From Niabella agricola (lineage in GTDB: Bacteria > Bacteroidota > Bacteroidia > Chitinophagales > Chitinophagaceae): a stretch of 64,000 nt of DNA. This document shows positions 56,623 to 64,000 of the stretch, piece by piece. Below the pieces are notes generated by a model. The model saw only the letters and a list, made by a program, of their open reading frames with translations. It did no database searches and was not told the origin of the DNA. How positions within the stretch are numbered: position 1 is the stretch's first letter; each line of letters opens with the position of its first letter. Location: the NCBI RefSeq assembly GCF_021538615.1, contig NZ_JAJHIZ010000002.1:1184322-1248321 (forward strand), given 5' to 3'. A program made the position numbers and the translations under genes.

Positions 56623-58188
56623 TTACCGGAACAACCAGTAAATGGCACCCATCACTACCATCAGCAATGCCCATCCCAGCCACACCGTTCGCAGATCGCT
56701 GCCCCTTCGTTTATCGGTTTCCAGCAGCGACGGAAGCTGCGGCGTATCGCGAACAGGCGTTGGCAACAACGAAATAATGATACCCACTGCCAGCAACCCG
56801 GTAAAAAGGTATACCGACAGGATGAGAAAATGTGGCCAGAAACCAGCGTAAGGAACATTGAGCACATTACAGATACCTACGGCCAGACAAATCACGCCAC
56901 CGCCATACAATACCACCTCGGCCGCCAGCCGGCTCATCCGTTTCCAGAGGATGCCGGTAAGAAACACCACTGACAACGGCGGAGCCAGTATGGATACCAT
57001 TCCCTGGCTCAGTTCAAAGAATCCCTTTCCGGAACGGGAAAACAGCAGGGCCACGCCAATAGCCAAACCACCGGCAATAAGTGTTACCCATTTTCCCATA
57101 CGCCGTTTTGCCGCATCATCCATCTCCCGGAAGCGCCCGGCCACATCCAGGGTAAACACAGTGCTGAACGAATTCAGGCCGGACGATACCGTATCGATTA
57201 ATGCTGCGATCAATGCCGCAAGGCATAGTCCGAGCAGCCCGTGTGGCATCAGCTCCGTTACCAGGGTGATATACGCATTATCGGCCTGTGCAGTGTCCTT
57301 AAACAATACATAGCACATCATACCAGGGAAGATAAAGATCAGCGGCATAATGATCTTTAAAACTGCCAGGAACAAGGCCCCATATTGTCCTTCCTTAAGA
57401 TTCCGGGCCGCCAGCACTTTTTGTACGATCGTCTGATCAGCACACCAGTAATATACGGCAACCACCGGGTACCCTGCAATAATGGCGATCCAGGAATATT
57501 CCGGATCCGTGGCTGGCCGGAACAATTTCCAGTAATGATCCGGAAGAGCCTGTACAAATGCATTCACCCCCCCTATCCGTTTTAATGCCAGCCAGGCAAG
57601 AACCATTGATGAAAAAATGATGATGACCGATTGAAAAATACCGGTACGTACCACCGCTTTCAATCCGCCTACTGCGGTAAAGCTGGTGGCAATAACGGTA
57701 ACCAGTACTACTGAAAATGTAAGCGGCCAGCGGAATACCTGCGATATAATGAGGCCGCCTGCATACAATGCGCTTCCGAGCCATACCAGCAAAATGGAAA
57801 TAAGACTGTACAGTACCAGGAAATAATAGGCCCGGTTGCCAAAGCGTAGCTTCAGGAACTGTGGCATGGTGCTAACCCTCGTGGCCATGTAGTGTGGCAG
57901 GAAACACATCGCCAGTAACAAAAGAAAGATCCAGGCCAGCCATTCAAAGTTGCTGCCCACCACTCCCTGCGAAAACCCGATCCCCGCAAAACCTACCAGC
58001 ATCATCGGTCCGGCATTGGCGCTAAATAAACTAAAACCGATCTGCCACCAACGAAGTGTTCTGCCACCGAGGAATATATCTGAATGGGCGCCCGCAGACC
58101 GTTTATTCAGATAAAACCCGATCGCCAGCAGCAGGGCGATGTATGTTAGTAACACCACATAATCTGCAATTCCAAGCGTTATATTCAT
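56623..58188 (-). CDS. Sodium:solute symporter (SSS family), second copy
   Basis: 521 residues with about 13 hydrophobic helices. SSS features: LRWWQIGFSLFSANAGPMML, FLPHYMATRVSTMPQFLKLR and the C-terminal FSRSGKGFFELSQGMVSILA. Probable inner-membrane sugar or acid-sugar importer. It lies 21 bp after the enolase-superfamily gene and 71 bp before the mutarotase gene. It is clearly a different branch from the symporter at 35854-37545, so the two may import different sugars. Confidence 0.93.
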   Translation of the reverse strand: MNITLGIADYVVLLTYIALLLAIGFYLNKRSAGAHSDIFLGGRTLRWWQIGFSLFSANAGPMMLVGFAGIGFSQGVVGSNFEWLAWIFLLLLAMCFLPHYMATRVSTMPQFLKLRFGNRAYYFLVLYSLISILLVWLGSALYAGGLIISQVFRWPLTFSVVLVTVIATSFTAVGGLKAVVRTGIFQSVIIIFSSMVLAWLALKRIGGVNAFVQALPDHYWKLFRPATDPEYSWIAIIAGYPVVAVYYWCADQTIVQKVLAARNLKEGQYGALFLAVLKIIMPLIFIFPGMMCYVLFKDTAQADNAYITLVTELMPHGLLGLCLAALIAALIDTVSSGLNSFSTVFTLDVAGRFREMDDAAKRRMGKWVTLIAGGLAIGVALLFSRSGKGFFELSQGMVSILAPPLSVVFLTGILWKRMSRLAAEVVLYGGGVICLAVGICNVLNVPYAGFWPHFLILSVYLFTGLLAVGIIISLLPTPVRDTPQLPSLLETDKRRGSDLRTVWLGWALLMVVMGAIYWLFR

Positions 58189-58209
58189 TAATGCGCTTTT
58201 TATATATAG

Positions 58210-59382
58210 CTACATGTTTACCGCCGGCTCATATTTTTTTACATCCTCTTTAGTCCAGGTGCGGTGCACGATAATCTTTTGCTTTTGTTTCCAGTAGTCC
58301 CAGTCAATCCGTAACGGTAGCCCCTCAATATCGGGCAATATAAACCGGCCGTTCTCCCACTGCGGGCGCACCATAAAATACTGCTCCAGGCTATACATAA
58401 TGGCATAGAGGTATTCTACCGGCCATTCTTCCGGTGCTGTTGTAAGCAGCGCTGCGGTATAAAGGGAATAGCCCCCCGAAGAAAAATCGAGCTGGTGCTT
58501 TTGTGCCAGATCGCGTACCTCCTGCCACTCCTGTATGCCGCCCAACTGTGTGGGTACGGGCTGCAAATGTGCGACACCGGCATTCACCAGCGCCGGAAAC
58601 ATTTTTGCCGTGCGTTCAGATTCTCCATAAGCTATTTTTATGGAAGATCTTTTGCAAAGCTGTTCAATTTCGGCATATGCTGCGGAATGAATGGGTTCCT
58701 CCAGCCAGGCTATATCCAGGCTGGCTATTTTGTTTACAAAATCAAGCGCCTGGTCCAATGTCCATATCTGGTTTGCATCTACCGCAAGTTGTACATGGCT
58801 GCCAATCAGTTGCCGTACAAACCGGACCCGCTCAATATCTTCAGTCATCCCGGTACCAAAATTGCTGCCGATCTTAATCTTTATACAATCGGCACCCATC
58901 TCCAGGAAACGGCTGATTTCTGTTTCCAGTTCTTTCAAACTGTAATTGGTGCCTCCGCCGCTGCCATACATACGCACCCAGTTCCGGTTTCCGTTTAAAT
59001 ACCGGTACAGGGGCATGCGGTTTCGCCGGGCGGCGAGGTCATGCAGGGCCATATCCACCTGCCCCAGTAATGCGGCCGCCTGTCCACGGAATCCCTCATT
59101 ACGGATAGACCAGTACAACAGGGTATATAATTTTTTGTACGGCAGATTGCCGGAATGAAACAATATTGGGAAAAGACACTTCTCCAGGATGTTCATATAG
59201 GTATTGAATACAGGGGCCTCTCCGATATGGCCATCTTCAGCTTCAAGGGTAAGGATGGAAAGCCCAAAATGATTAAAGGGTCCCATGGTCGCATCCTGGA
59301 AGGGTGTAACGGTAGGCACGGGTTCCAATACCCTGATTTGGGCACGAGTGATCCGAAACACTTCATTATCGATCTGGTACAT
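58210..59382 (-). CDS. Enolase-superfamily enzyme (mandelate racemase/MLE type), probable sugar-acid dehydratase-like
   Basis: 390 residues, cytoplasmic. Two-domain enolase fold with three metal ligands visible: Asp202 (AVDANQIW), Glu228 (WLEEP) and Glu254 (YGES). A KxK motif is present (Lys168 and Lys170 in CIKIKIGS). The Asp-His dyad of the mandelate racemase subgroup is not seen: the usual Asp position reads LQPVPTQLGGI and the usual His position reads FSSGGYSLYTA. Sugar-acid dehydratases, such as L-fuconate dehydratase, normally use that His. The context (9 bp downstream of the aldo/keto reductase, before a symporter and mutarotase) suggests deoxysugar or sugar-acid metabolism. Exact reaction unknown. 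Confidence 0.85.
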   Translation of the reverse strand: MYQIDNEVFRITRAQIRVLEPVPTVTPFQDATMGPFNHFGLSILTLEAEDGHIGEAPVFNTYMNILEKCLFPILFHSGNLPYKKLYTLLYWSIRNEGFRGQAAALLGQVDMALHDLAARRNRMPLYRYLNGNRNWVRMYGSGGGTNYSLKELETEISRFLEMGADCIKIKIGSNFGTGMTEDIERVRFVRQLIGSHVQLAVDANQIWTLDQALDFVNKIASLDIAWLEEPIHSAAYAEIEQLCKRSSIKIAYGESERTAKMFPALVNAGVAHLQPVPTQLGGIQEWQEVRDLAQKHQLDFSSGGYSLYTAALLTTAPEEWPVEYLYAIMYSLEQYFMVRPQWENGRFILPDIEGLPLRIDWDYWKQKQKIIVHRTWTKEDVKKYEPAVNM

Positions 59383-59391
59383 TGTAATGAC

Positions 59392-60300
59392 TTAATGCGG
59401 TTCTTTTATATATCCAATGATTTTATTGTATAGGTTGTGGTCAAGCGGTCCTTCCGAAATCGCCGCCAGGCTTTCGTTAAGCTCCTGCAAACCTGCCGGT
59501 CCGATAACCACACGAAACGGCCATGGGATATTCTGCAAAAACCGAAGCGCCAGTGTTGACAGGGATAATTGTTTTTCGATGGCCATTTTATTGACTCCGG
59601 AAGCTGTGTCCAGGAATCTGTGCTCCAGCCATTGTGGCCGGTTGCGGGCAAACGATTCAAAGCAGCGGCCCAACAATCCCATATGCAACGGGCTGGCGGC
59701 CCAATAGGTAATATTGCGGCTGCAGCACCAGGCCAGGGATGTATCCAATGCATCGATGCAACAGGCATCAAGCCGGTTGTATTCCATTACCACGTCAAAA
59801 ACACCGGCATCGAGGTAGGGAAGAAAAGCAGCAGGATAGTTCCCTCCCAACCCGATTTGCGTGGTATAGCCCTGCTGCTTCAGCGCCATCATCTTTAAAA
59901 CAGCCGGTTCTATTTCCGTACCCGGAATGGCTGCGGGTTCATGCAGGAATAATATATCTGCATTTGATACTCCCAGGATATGCAGGCTACGGTCAACACT
60001 CCTGGCCATACCATCTGGTGTATAATCATAAATACCCTGATCCGAAGCATAGCTTTTCAGGCGTCCTACCTTTGTACTTACCAGCGGGCGCGCTCCCTTC
60101 CACTGCTGCAGGGCCCGGCCCACAAATGACTCTCCGTCTCCGTATGCAGGAGCCGTATCGATTGCCCGAATTCCTTTTTCCAGTGCATAGAGGATACTAT
60201 TAACGGACGCTTCCGGATCCACTGGTCCCCAAACACCTCCCAGGCCGGCTGTTCCGAGCACATAGCGCTGCAGGTTTGTAGCATCAGTCCGATCCTTCAT
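59392..60300 (-). CDS. Aldo/keto reductase, probable sugar 1-dehydrogenase
   Basis: 302 residues, cytoplasmic (alpha/beta)8 barrel. The AKR tetrad is visible: Asp48 and Tyr53 in IDTAPAYGDGES, Lys77 in VSTKVGR and His120 in LFLHEP. It resembles the D-threo-aldose/L-fucose 1-dehydrogenase branch, which oxidises the sugar to its lactone using NAD(P). With the neighbouring mutarotase and enolase-superfamily enzyme this gives a plausible oxidative L-fucose (or related 6-deoxysugar) route. It is first in the leftward four-gene run, and the GntR regulator is divergent about 177 bp away. Confidence 0.88.
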   Translation of the reverse strand: MKDRTDATNLQRYVLGTAGLGGVWGPVDPEASVNSILYALEKGIRAIDTAPAYGDGESFVGRALQQWKGARPLVSTKVGRLKSYASDQGIYDYTPDGMARSVDRSLHILGVSNADILFLHEPAAIPGTEIEPAVLKMMALKQQGYTTQIGLGGNYPAAFLPYLDAGVFDVVMEYNRLDACCIDALDTSLAWCCSRNITYWAASPLHMGLLGRCFESFARNRPQWLEHRFLDTASGVNKMAIEKQLSLSTLALRFLQNIPWPFRVVIGPAGLQELNESLAAISEGPLDHNLYNKIIGYIKEPH

Positions 60301-60394
60301 ATGACATCGATTTGTTTATCTATGTAAAGCTATTTCATTTTGAAGGATTGCTCCATCACTATATTGCTTATTTCTTATGTTATTTTGCTTTTCG

Positions 60395-60425
60395 TTTGAT
60401 GGTGTTTTCTTACCATCTACTTTTG
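60395..60425 (+). promoter_or_regulatory. Bacteroidota-type promoter of the GntR gene
   Basis: TTTG at 60395-60398, 19 bp, TACTTTTG at 60418-60425: an exact TTTG/TAnnTTTG match with standard spacing. The box is 52 bp before the ATG at 60478. Confidence 0.75.
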
Positions 60426-60477
60426 TGTCATACATGAACCGATCCGGTAGATGTATTTGTTTGACGGCATTTTTAAA

Positions 60478-61215
60478 ATGAACCAGTTGGTGTATCAACC
60501 GCTTGACCATAACAATGTGACCCCGCTTCACCAACAGGCAGAAGAATGGCTCCGTCAATTAATCCGCGGGGAGGCGTATCAGAAAGGGCACCCCATTCCT
60601 CCCGAAATACAGTTGGCCCGGCAGCTCCGCATATCCCGCAGTACGTTGCGACAGGCCATTAGCAAGCTGGTGTTTGAGGGCCTGCTAGTACGGAAAAAGA
60701 GAACGGGCACCTGTGTATCCGGAAGCAATCCGGTACTTGCCGCTGCATCGCCGGTTGCCATACAGACAGCAGAACCAGATTCCCGCCATCGCCATTTCGA
60801 ACTGCACGTGTCTTATACTACCGTGTCTAATGAAGCCTTGCACTTTTTTGGAACCGGCACTCCTGGTAAAGTGCTGCGACGGGAGCGGCTGAGCGGAACA
60901 ATGGAATCACCGCTTGAGTATACCATTGCTGAATTCAATCCGGCGCTGCCGGTTTCTGCTTCGGAGAACTTCAACCTGCCGCTTTCCGAAATCCTTGAAA
61001 AAGGCTGCGGGTTGCGCATCGAAACAATACAGGAAACGCTGCATGCGGTTGCTGCCGATCTTTTCCTTGCCGCAAAACTAGAAACGGTACCCGGTACACC
61101 ACTGCTGGTGCGTAAACGTCATATTTATGTAACGGATGCGCTCCCAGCTGTATTCATTACCGTATATAACAGGACCGACACCCTTACAGCGATCATTGAA
61201 CACTGGCATCCGTAA
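60478..61215 (+). CDS. GntR-family regulator with UTRA sensor domain
   Basis: 245 residues from the ATG at 60478, chosen because the upstream alternative (60451) adds a non-domain leader. N-terminal winged helix (about 8-75, TPLHQQAEEWLRQLIRGEAY and RISRSTLRQAISKLVFEGLL) and a C-terminal UTRA domain (about 95-240, FFGTGTPGKVLRRERL, LEYTIAEFNP). UTRA proteins bind sugar phosphates or similar small ligands and usually repress neighbouring sugar genes. It is divergent from the aldo/keto reductase run. Its promoter is well formed; I could not define its operator. Confidence 0.93.
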   Translation: MNQLVYQPLDHNNVTPLHQQAEEWLRQLIRGEAYQKGHPIPPEIQLARQLRISRSTLRQAISKLVFEGLLVRKKRTGTCVSGSNPVLAAASPVAIQTAEPDSRHRHFELHVSYTTVSNEALHFFGTGTPGKVLRRERLSGTMESPLEYTIAEFNPALPVSASENFNLPLSEILEKGCGLRIETIQETLHAVAADLFLAAKLETVPGTPLLVRKRHIYVTDALPAVFITVYNRTDTLTAIIEHWHP

Positions 61216-61529
61216 ACGGATCCTGCCGGTGCGTCAGCGATCGCCTCCATTATGCGGCGCTGCTGAATGGGGCCCCAATATCTATTCATACCAGCGCAGC
61301 ATCCCTGGGGTTTTTACGGCGGGTTAACTGCAGCTTCTTTATCGGCATAGGTTGCCGATCAGTTTTTCAGGTTCCGGCCGTTCTGTGCAAAGAGCGCGGA
61401 CGGCTTTCTCGTTGAAAAAAACGGTACATATACAGTTACCGGAGTATACGGTTTTCTGCATGAAGCTGTTTGCAACCATCTATATGAGGATCTTATTGCA
61501 CCCTCATGCCGCCTACGGGGGATGAACCA
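61216..61529. other. Intergenic region between GntR and GH29 genes (convergent)
   Basis: 314 bp between convergent genes. One plus-strand frame (about 61350-61530) stays open and reads protein-like (FLVEKNGTYTVTGVYGFLHE) but has no start codon. It may be a gene remnant or chance. No hairpin terminator stood out. Confidence 0.4.
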
Positions 61530-62843
61530 CTATTTCCGGATCAGCGCAACCGATGCTGTATTCCCGCTCATTTCCAATACCAGCACCGAGTCATTTTCAT
61601 CCGGCAGCTGCTCCGGAAGCTGAATCACAATCTGCTCCTGCTCTAATCTGAATGACAGTTTGTCCCCTTTCAAAAAGTATGCTTTCTTAACCTCGAGACC
61701 TGGCACCACCGGTAGTTTCAATGGTCCGGCAGGCTTTTGAAAAAGATGTATATAGATTTTATTCCCTTTACGGGTAGCGGCCAGTGTGCTGTCTGGTAAA
61801 AAGGGTCCACCCTTTGTTGCATAAATCGAGGTGCCATATTTCTTCAGCCAGCCGCCCATTTCGCGCAGGCGCACGGCCTGCCGGTCTTCTATACGGCCAT
61901 CAGGCATGGGGCCGATGTTCAGCAACAGGTTTCCATTTCCGCCGGCAGTGCTGGCCAGTGTGCGGATACATTGTTTTAATGACTTCATGGCATCGCCGGG
62001 TTTCCACGCCCACTGCGTGCAAAGCGTGATACAGGATTCCCACGGATCAGACATATTAATCCCTCCTATCTTCTGCTCGGGGGTGGCGTAATCGCCGGTT
62101 GTTGCTCCACTCAGCACTTCATGGGTGCCCTTTCCGAGCCGGTTGTTAATGATCACTTCCGGATCCAGTTTCCGTAGAAAATCATAGATCTCCCGGCCAT
62201 GTTCGGCGGTCCAGGGCGCTTCCCAGTTGCCGTCGAACCAGAGCATATAGGGATGATAACTGGTAACCAGCTCGGTTAGTTGGTTCTTCATGTACTGCAC
62301 AAACTGCTGCATGTCTGCTTTTGGATCCGGCACCTTGCTGCCGTCATTGTGCAGGGGATAACGCCGGTCATACCAATCCAGCACGGTGTAGTAGATACAA
62401 AACTTGAGATCGTATTTTTTACAGGCCTTTGCAAGCGCTCCCACCACATCTTTTTTATAGGGTGTATTCATGATGTTGTAGTCCGTATAGGCGGTAGGCC
62501 AGAGGCAAAAGCCATCATGATGTTTTGCGGTAATGGTGAGGTATTTCATGCCGGCATCACGGGCAGTTTTTACCCAGGCATCTGCATCAAATGATACCGG
62601 GTCAAACTTCTTATACAGCTGGTCATAGTCGCTTTGCGAAACACCATGGTTCCGCGACCAGCCGATCTCTGTTCCGCGTAGTGCAACGGGTCCCCAATGG
62701 ATGAACATTCCGAATCGTTTGTCCATAAAACCGTCCATGGTCTTTTTACTGATGGTACTGTAAGGGGTCTGTTGCTGCTGTGCCATTAAAAGGTTGCTGC
62801 TTACCAGGATCAGCAACCCGATCATTTGTATGTGCTTCATCAT
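61530..62843 (-). CDS. GH29 alpha-L-fucosidase
   Basis: 437 residues, signal peptide about 1-21, so periplasmic or surface. TIM-barrel signatures: RFGMFIHWGPVALRGTEIGW, ITAKHHDGFCLWPTAYTDY and YMLWFDGNWE, with the nucleophile Asp204 in WFDG. A C-terminal beta-sandwich (about 345-437) follows. GH29 retains configuration and cleaves alpha-L-fucosides. The acid/base residue cannot be placed reliably because it is poorly conserved. It is 38 bp downstream of the FucP-type permease, a natural release-and-uptake pair for fucose. Confidence 0.96.
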   Translation of the reverse strand: MMKHIQMIGLLILVSSNLLMAQQQQTPYSTISKKTMDGFMDKRFGMFIHWGPVALRGTEIGWSRNHGVSQSDYDQLYKKFDPVSFDADAWVKTARDAGMKYLTITAKHHDGFCLWPTAYTDYNIMNTPYKKDVVGALAKACKKYDLKFCIYYTVLDWYDRRYPLHNDGSKVPDPKADMQQFVQYMKNQLTELVTSYHPYMLWFDGNWEAPWTAEHGREIYDFLRKLDPEVIINNRLGKGTHEVLSGATTGDYATPEQKIGGINMSDPWESCITLCTQWAWKPGDAMKSLKQCIRTLASTAGGNGNLLLNIGPMPDGRIEDRQAVRLREMGGWLKKYGTSIYATKGGPFLPDSTLAATRKGNKIYIHLFQKPAGPLKLPVVPGLEVKKAYFLKGDKLSFRLEQEQIVIQLPEQLPDENDSVLVLEMSGNTASVALIRK

Positions 62844-62881
62844 TTATTACGTTTTAAATTATCAATTGTTATTCCTCTTTA

Positions 62882-64000
62882 TTATTTCCGGACCGGTATC
62901 CTATGCCCTTTTATTGCGAAATACAGTACGTATATGTAACAAAGTGCGGGAAAAACAAAAGCCCAGCCGATACCCACCCGGTCCGAAACCAGCCCCATCG
63001 CCGGCGGGATCAATGCGCCGCCTACAATACCCATGATCAATAAGGAGGAGGCTGTTTTTGTAAAGCGGCCCAACCCGTCAATACTTAAGGTAAAGATGAC
63101 CGGGTACATAACAGAGGTAAGCAATCCGACCATCGATAACAGAAACAGTGATCCATACCCGTTCATCAGCATGGCCGTCACTACCAACAAGAGGGCTCCC
63201 CCTGCGGAAACAACGAGCATTTGGGATGCAGCTCCTTTCCGCAGTATATAGGCCCCGACCAGCCTGCCGGCCAGTACCAGGGCCATGAATAATGAAATAA
63301 ACAGGGCCGCCTTTTGTTGTGTAAGCCCCGGCAACCCGAGCGATTGCGCATACCGGATCAAAAAACTCACGATCCCTACCTCGGCGCCTACATAACAAAA
63401 CACAGCCCCGGCCCCCAGCAATAAGTGCGGATAGTTGAGGATATCTTTAAAGGAATGTTTGCCGGTAGCCTCCTCCCGGATGGGCGGAAGTTTTATAAAC
63501 AGTAATACCAGGGCCATTACCAGAAACAGCAATGCCAGCGAAATATAGGGCAGCTTTACCAGATTGGCTTCGGCTGCCAGAAAGCCTTGCAACTGACTTG
63601 CGGAATAGGTTTGGATCACGGTTTCCGGAATATCTTCTTTATGTAACAAGAGTAATGCCCCTAAATACGGGGCAACGGTAGCTCCCGCAGACCCCACCGC
63701 CGCAGACAAACTTAACCGGCTGGATGCTTCGGATGGATCGCCGAGTTTGGAAATATAGGGCGTGGCGGTTACTTCCAGAAAGGTAAATCCGGCCGCCATG
63801 ATAAACAATGCGCCCAGGAACAGGGGATAATAACGGATCTCCGCAGCAGGGTAAAACAGCGCGGCCCCGACGGCGGCTACTACAAGCCCGGTGACCATGC
63901 CCGCCTTGTACCCTCTCCGGTGAATATATAGGCCCGCGGGTATCGCCATCAGGAAATAAGCTCCAAAGAAGGCCGATTGTACCAGGGAGGACTGAAAATC
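62882..64000 (-). CDS. fucP: FucP-type sugar:proton symporter, MFS family (partial, N-terminus outside window)
   Basis: C-terminal 372 residues; the frame stays open to the right edge (upstream of the internal Met it reads SSLVQSAFFGAYFL), so the start is outside. About ten hydrophobic helices remain. FucP-like features include FFGAYFLMAIPAGLYIHRRG, FLEVTATPYISKLGDP and the C-terminal GLVSDRVGIGWAFVFPALCY. The family imports L-fucose or other hexoses with protons. It lies 38 bp upstream of the GH29 fucosidase, supporting L-fucose as substrate. Confidence 0.93.
   Translation of the reverse strand, partial: DFQSSLVQSAFFGAYFLMAIPAGLYIHRRGYKAGMVTGLVVAAVGAALFYPAAEIRYYPLFLGALFIMAAGFTFLEVTATPYISKLGDPSEASSRLSLSAAVGSAGATVAPYLGALLLLHKEDIPETVIQTYSASQLQGFLAAEANLVKLPYISLALLFLVMALVLLFIKLPPIREEATGKHSFKDILNYPHLLLGAGAVFCYVGAEVGIVSFLIRYAQSLGLPGLTQQKAALFISLFMALVLAGRLVGAYILRKGAASQMLVVSAGGALLLVVTAMLMNGYGSLFLLSMVGLLTSVMYPVIFTLSIDGLGRFTKTASSLLIMGIVGGALIPPAMGLVSDRVGIGWAFVFPALCYIYVLYFAIKGHRIPVRK

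Noticed and set aside
61350..61530. Open plus-strand frame without a start codon, reading FLVEKNGTYTVTGVYGFLHE
   Set aside because: It lacks an initiation codon and runs into antisense of the fucosidase gene; too short to call a pseudogene.
1..64000. CRISPR arrays, tRNA or rRNA genes, insertion sequences, phage genes
   Set aside because: No regularly spaced repeats, cloverleaf-like sequences, transposase motifs or terminal inverted repeats with target duplications were seen.

Overview
The window reads as a Bacteroidota chromosome, most likely a Chitinophagaceae-type soil or plant-associated genome with mid-range GC. Evidence for this is two SusC/RagA-type TonB-dependent proteins, a SusD partner with SusE/F-like surface lipoproteins, an ECF sigma/FecR pair, many signal-peptide or lipoprotein glycosidases, and promoters of the Bacteroidota type (TTTG, 18-19 bp, TAnnTTTG). 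Nearly all of it is one large glycan-utilisation region, on the minus strand except for four plus-strand genes.

Layout. (1) 1-3262: sigma factor, FecR-type anti-sigma and the N-terminal 473 residues of a SusC-like transporter with an STN signalling domain. (2) 3657-4154: a small plus-strand HExxH protein. (3) 4319-25348: nine minus-strand genes with short spacing, in transcription order an unrecognised large secreted protein (paralogue P1), GH3, a six-hairpin-type protein of unknown specificity, GH110, GH95, GH20, GH43, GH20-like and GH2. (4) 26034-29396, plus strand: a multidomain lipoprotein (ThuA, sugar dehydrogenase, PKD, cytochrome c, CBM6-like). (5) 29647-46816, minus strand: paralogues P3 and P2, a GH141-like beta-helix protein, GH43, then a sodium:solute symporter, AraC regulator, GH92 and GH97. 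(6) 47138-47248: a tiny secreted-peptide ORF with a good promoter. (7) 47426-54853: SusC, SusD and two surface lipoproteins, with a strong terminator hairpin. (8) 55060-55938: a second AraC regulator. (9) 56117-60300: aldo/keto reductase, enolase-superfamily enzyme, second symporter and a mutarotase lipoprotein, divergent from a GntR/UTRA regulator. (10) 61530-64000: GH29 alpha-L-fucosidase and the C-terminal part of a FucP-type permease.

How it fits together. The exo-enzymes (fucosidases GH95 and GH29, alpha-1,3-galactosidase GH110, hexosaminidase-type GH20s, beta-galactosidase-type GH2, GH92, GH97, GH3, GH43s) suggest stepwise trimming of a branched, fucosylated, galactose- and aminosugar-bearing heteroglycan. 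SusC/SusD would import oligosaccharides. FucP and the symporters would import monosaccharides. The mutarotase, aldo/keto reductase and enolase-superfamily enzyme resemble an oxidative, non-phosphorylating deoxysugar (L-fucose-like) route. The exact substrate is inference.

The least explained content is the P1/P2/P3 family, the six-hairpin protein, the enolase-superfamily enzyme without the usual catalytic dyad, and a set of shared regulatory sequences: a 37-bp repeat flanking the SusCD operon, a perfect 22-bp palindrome, and a 21-bp-stem hairpin.
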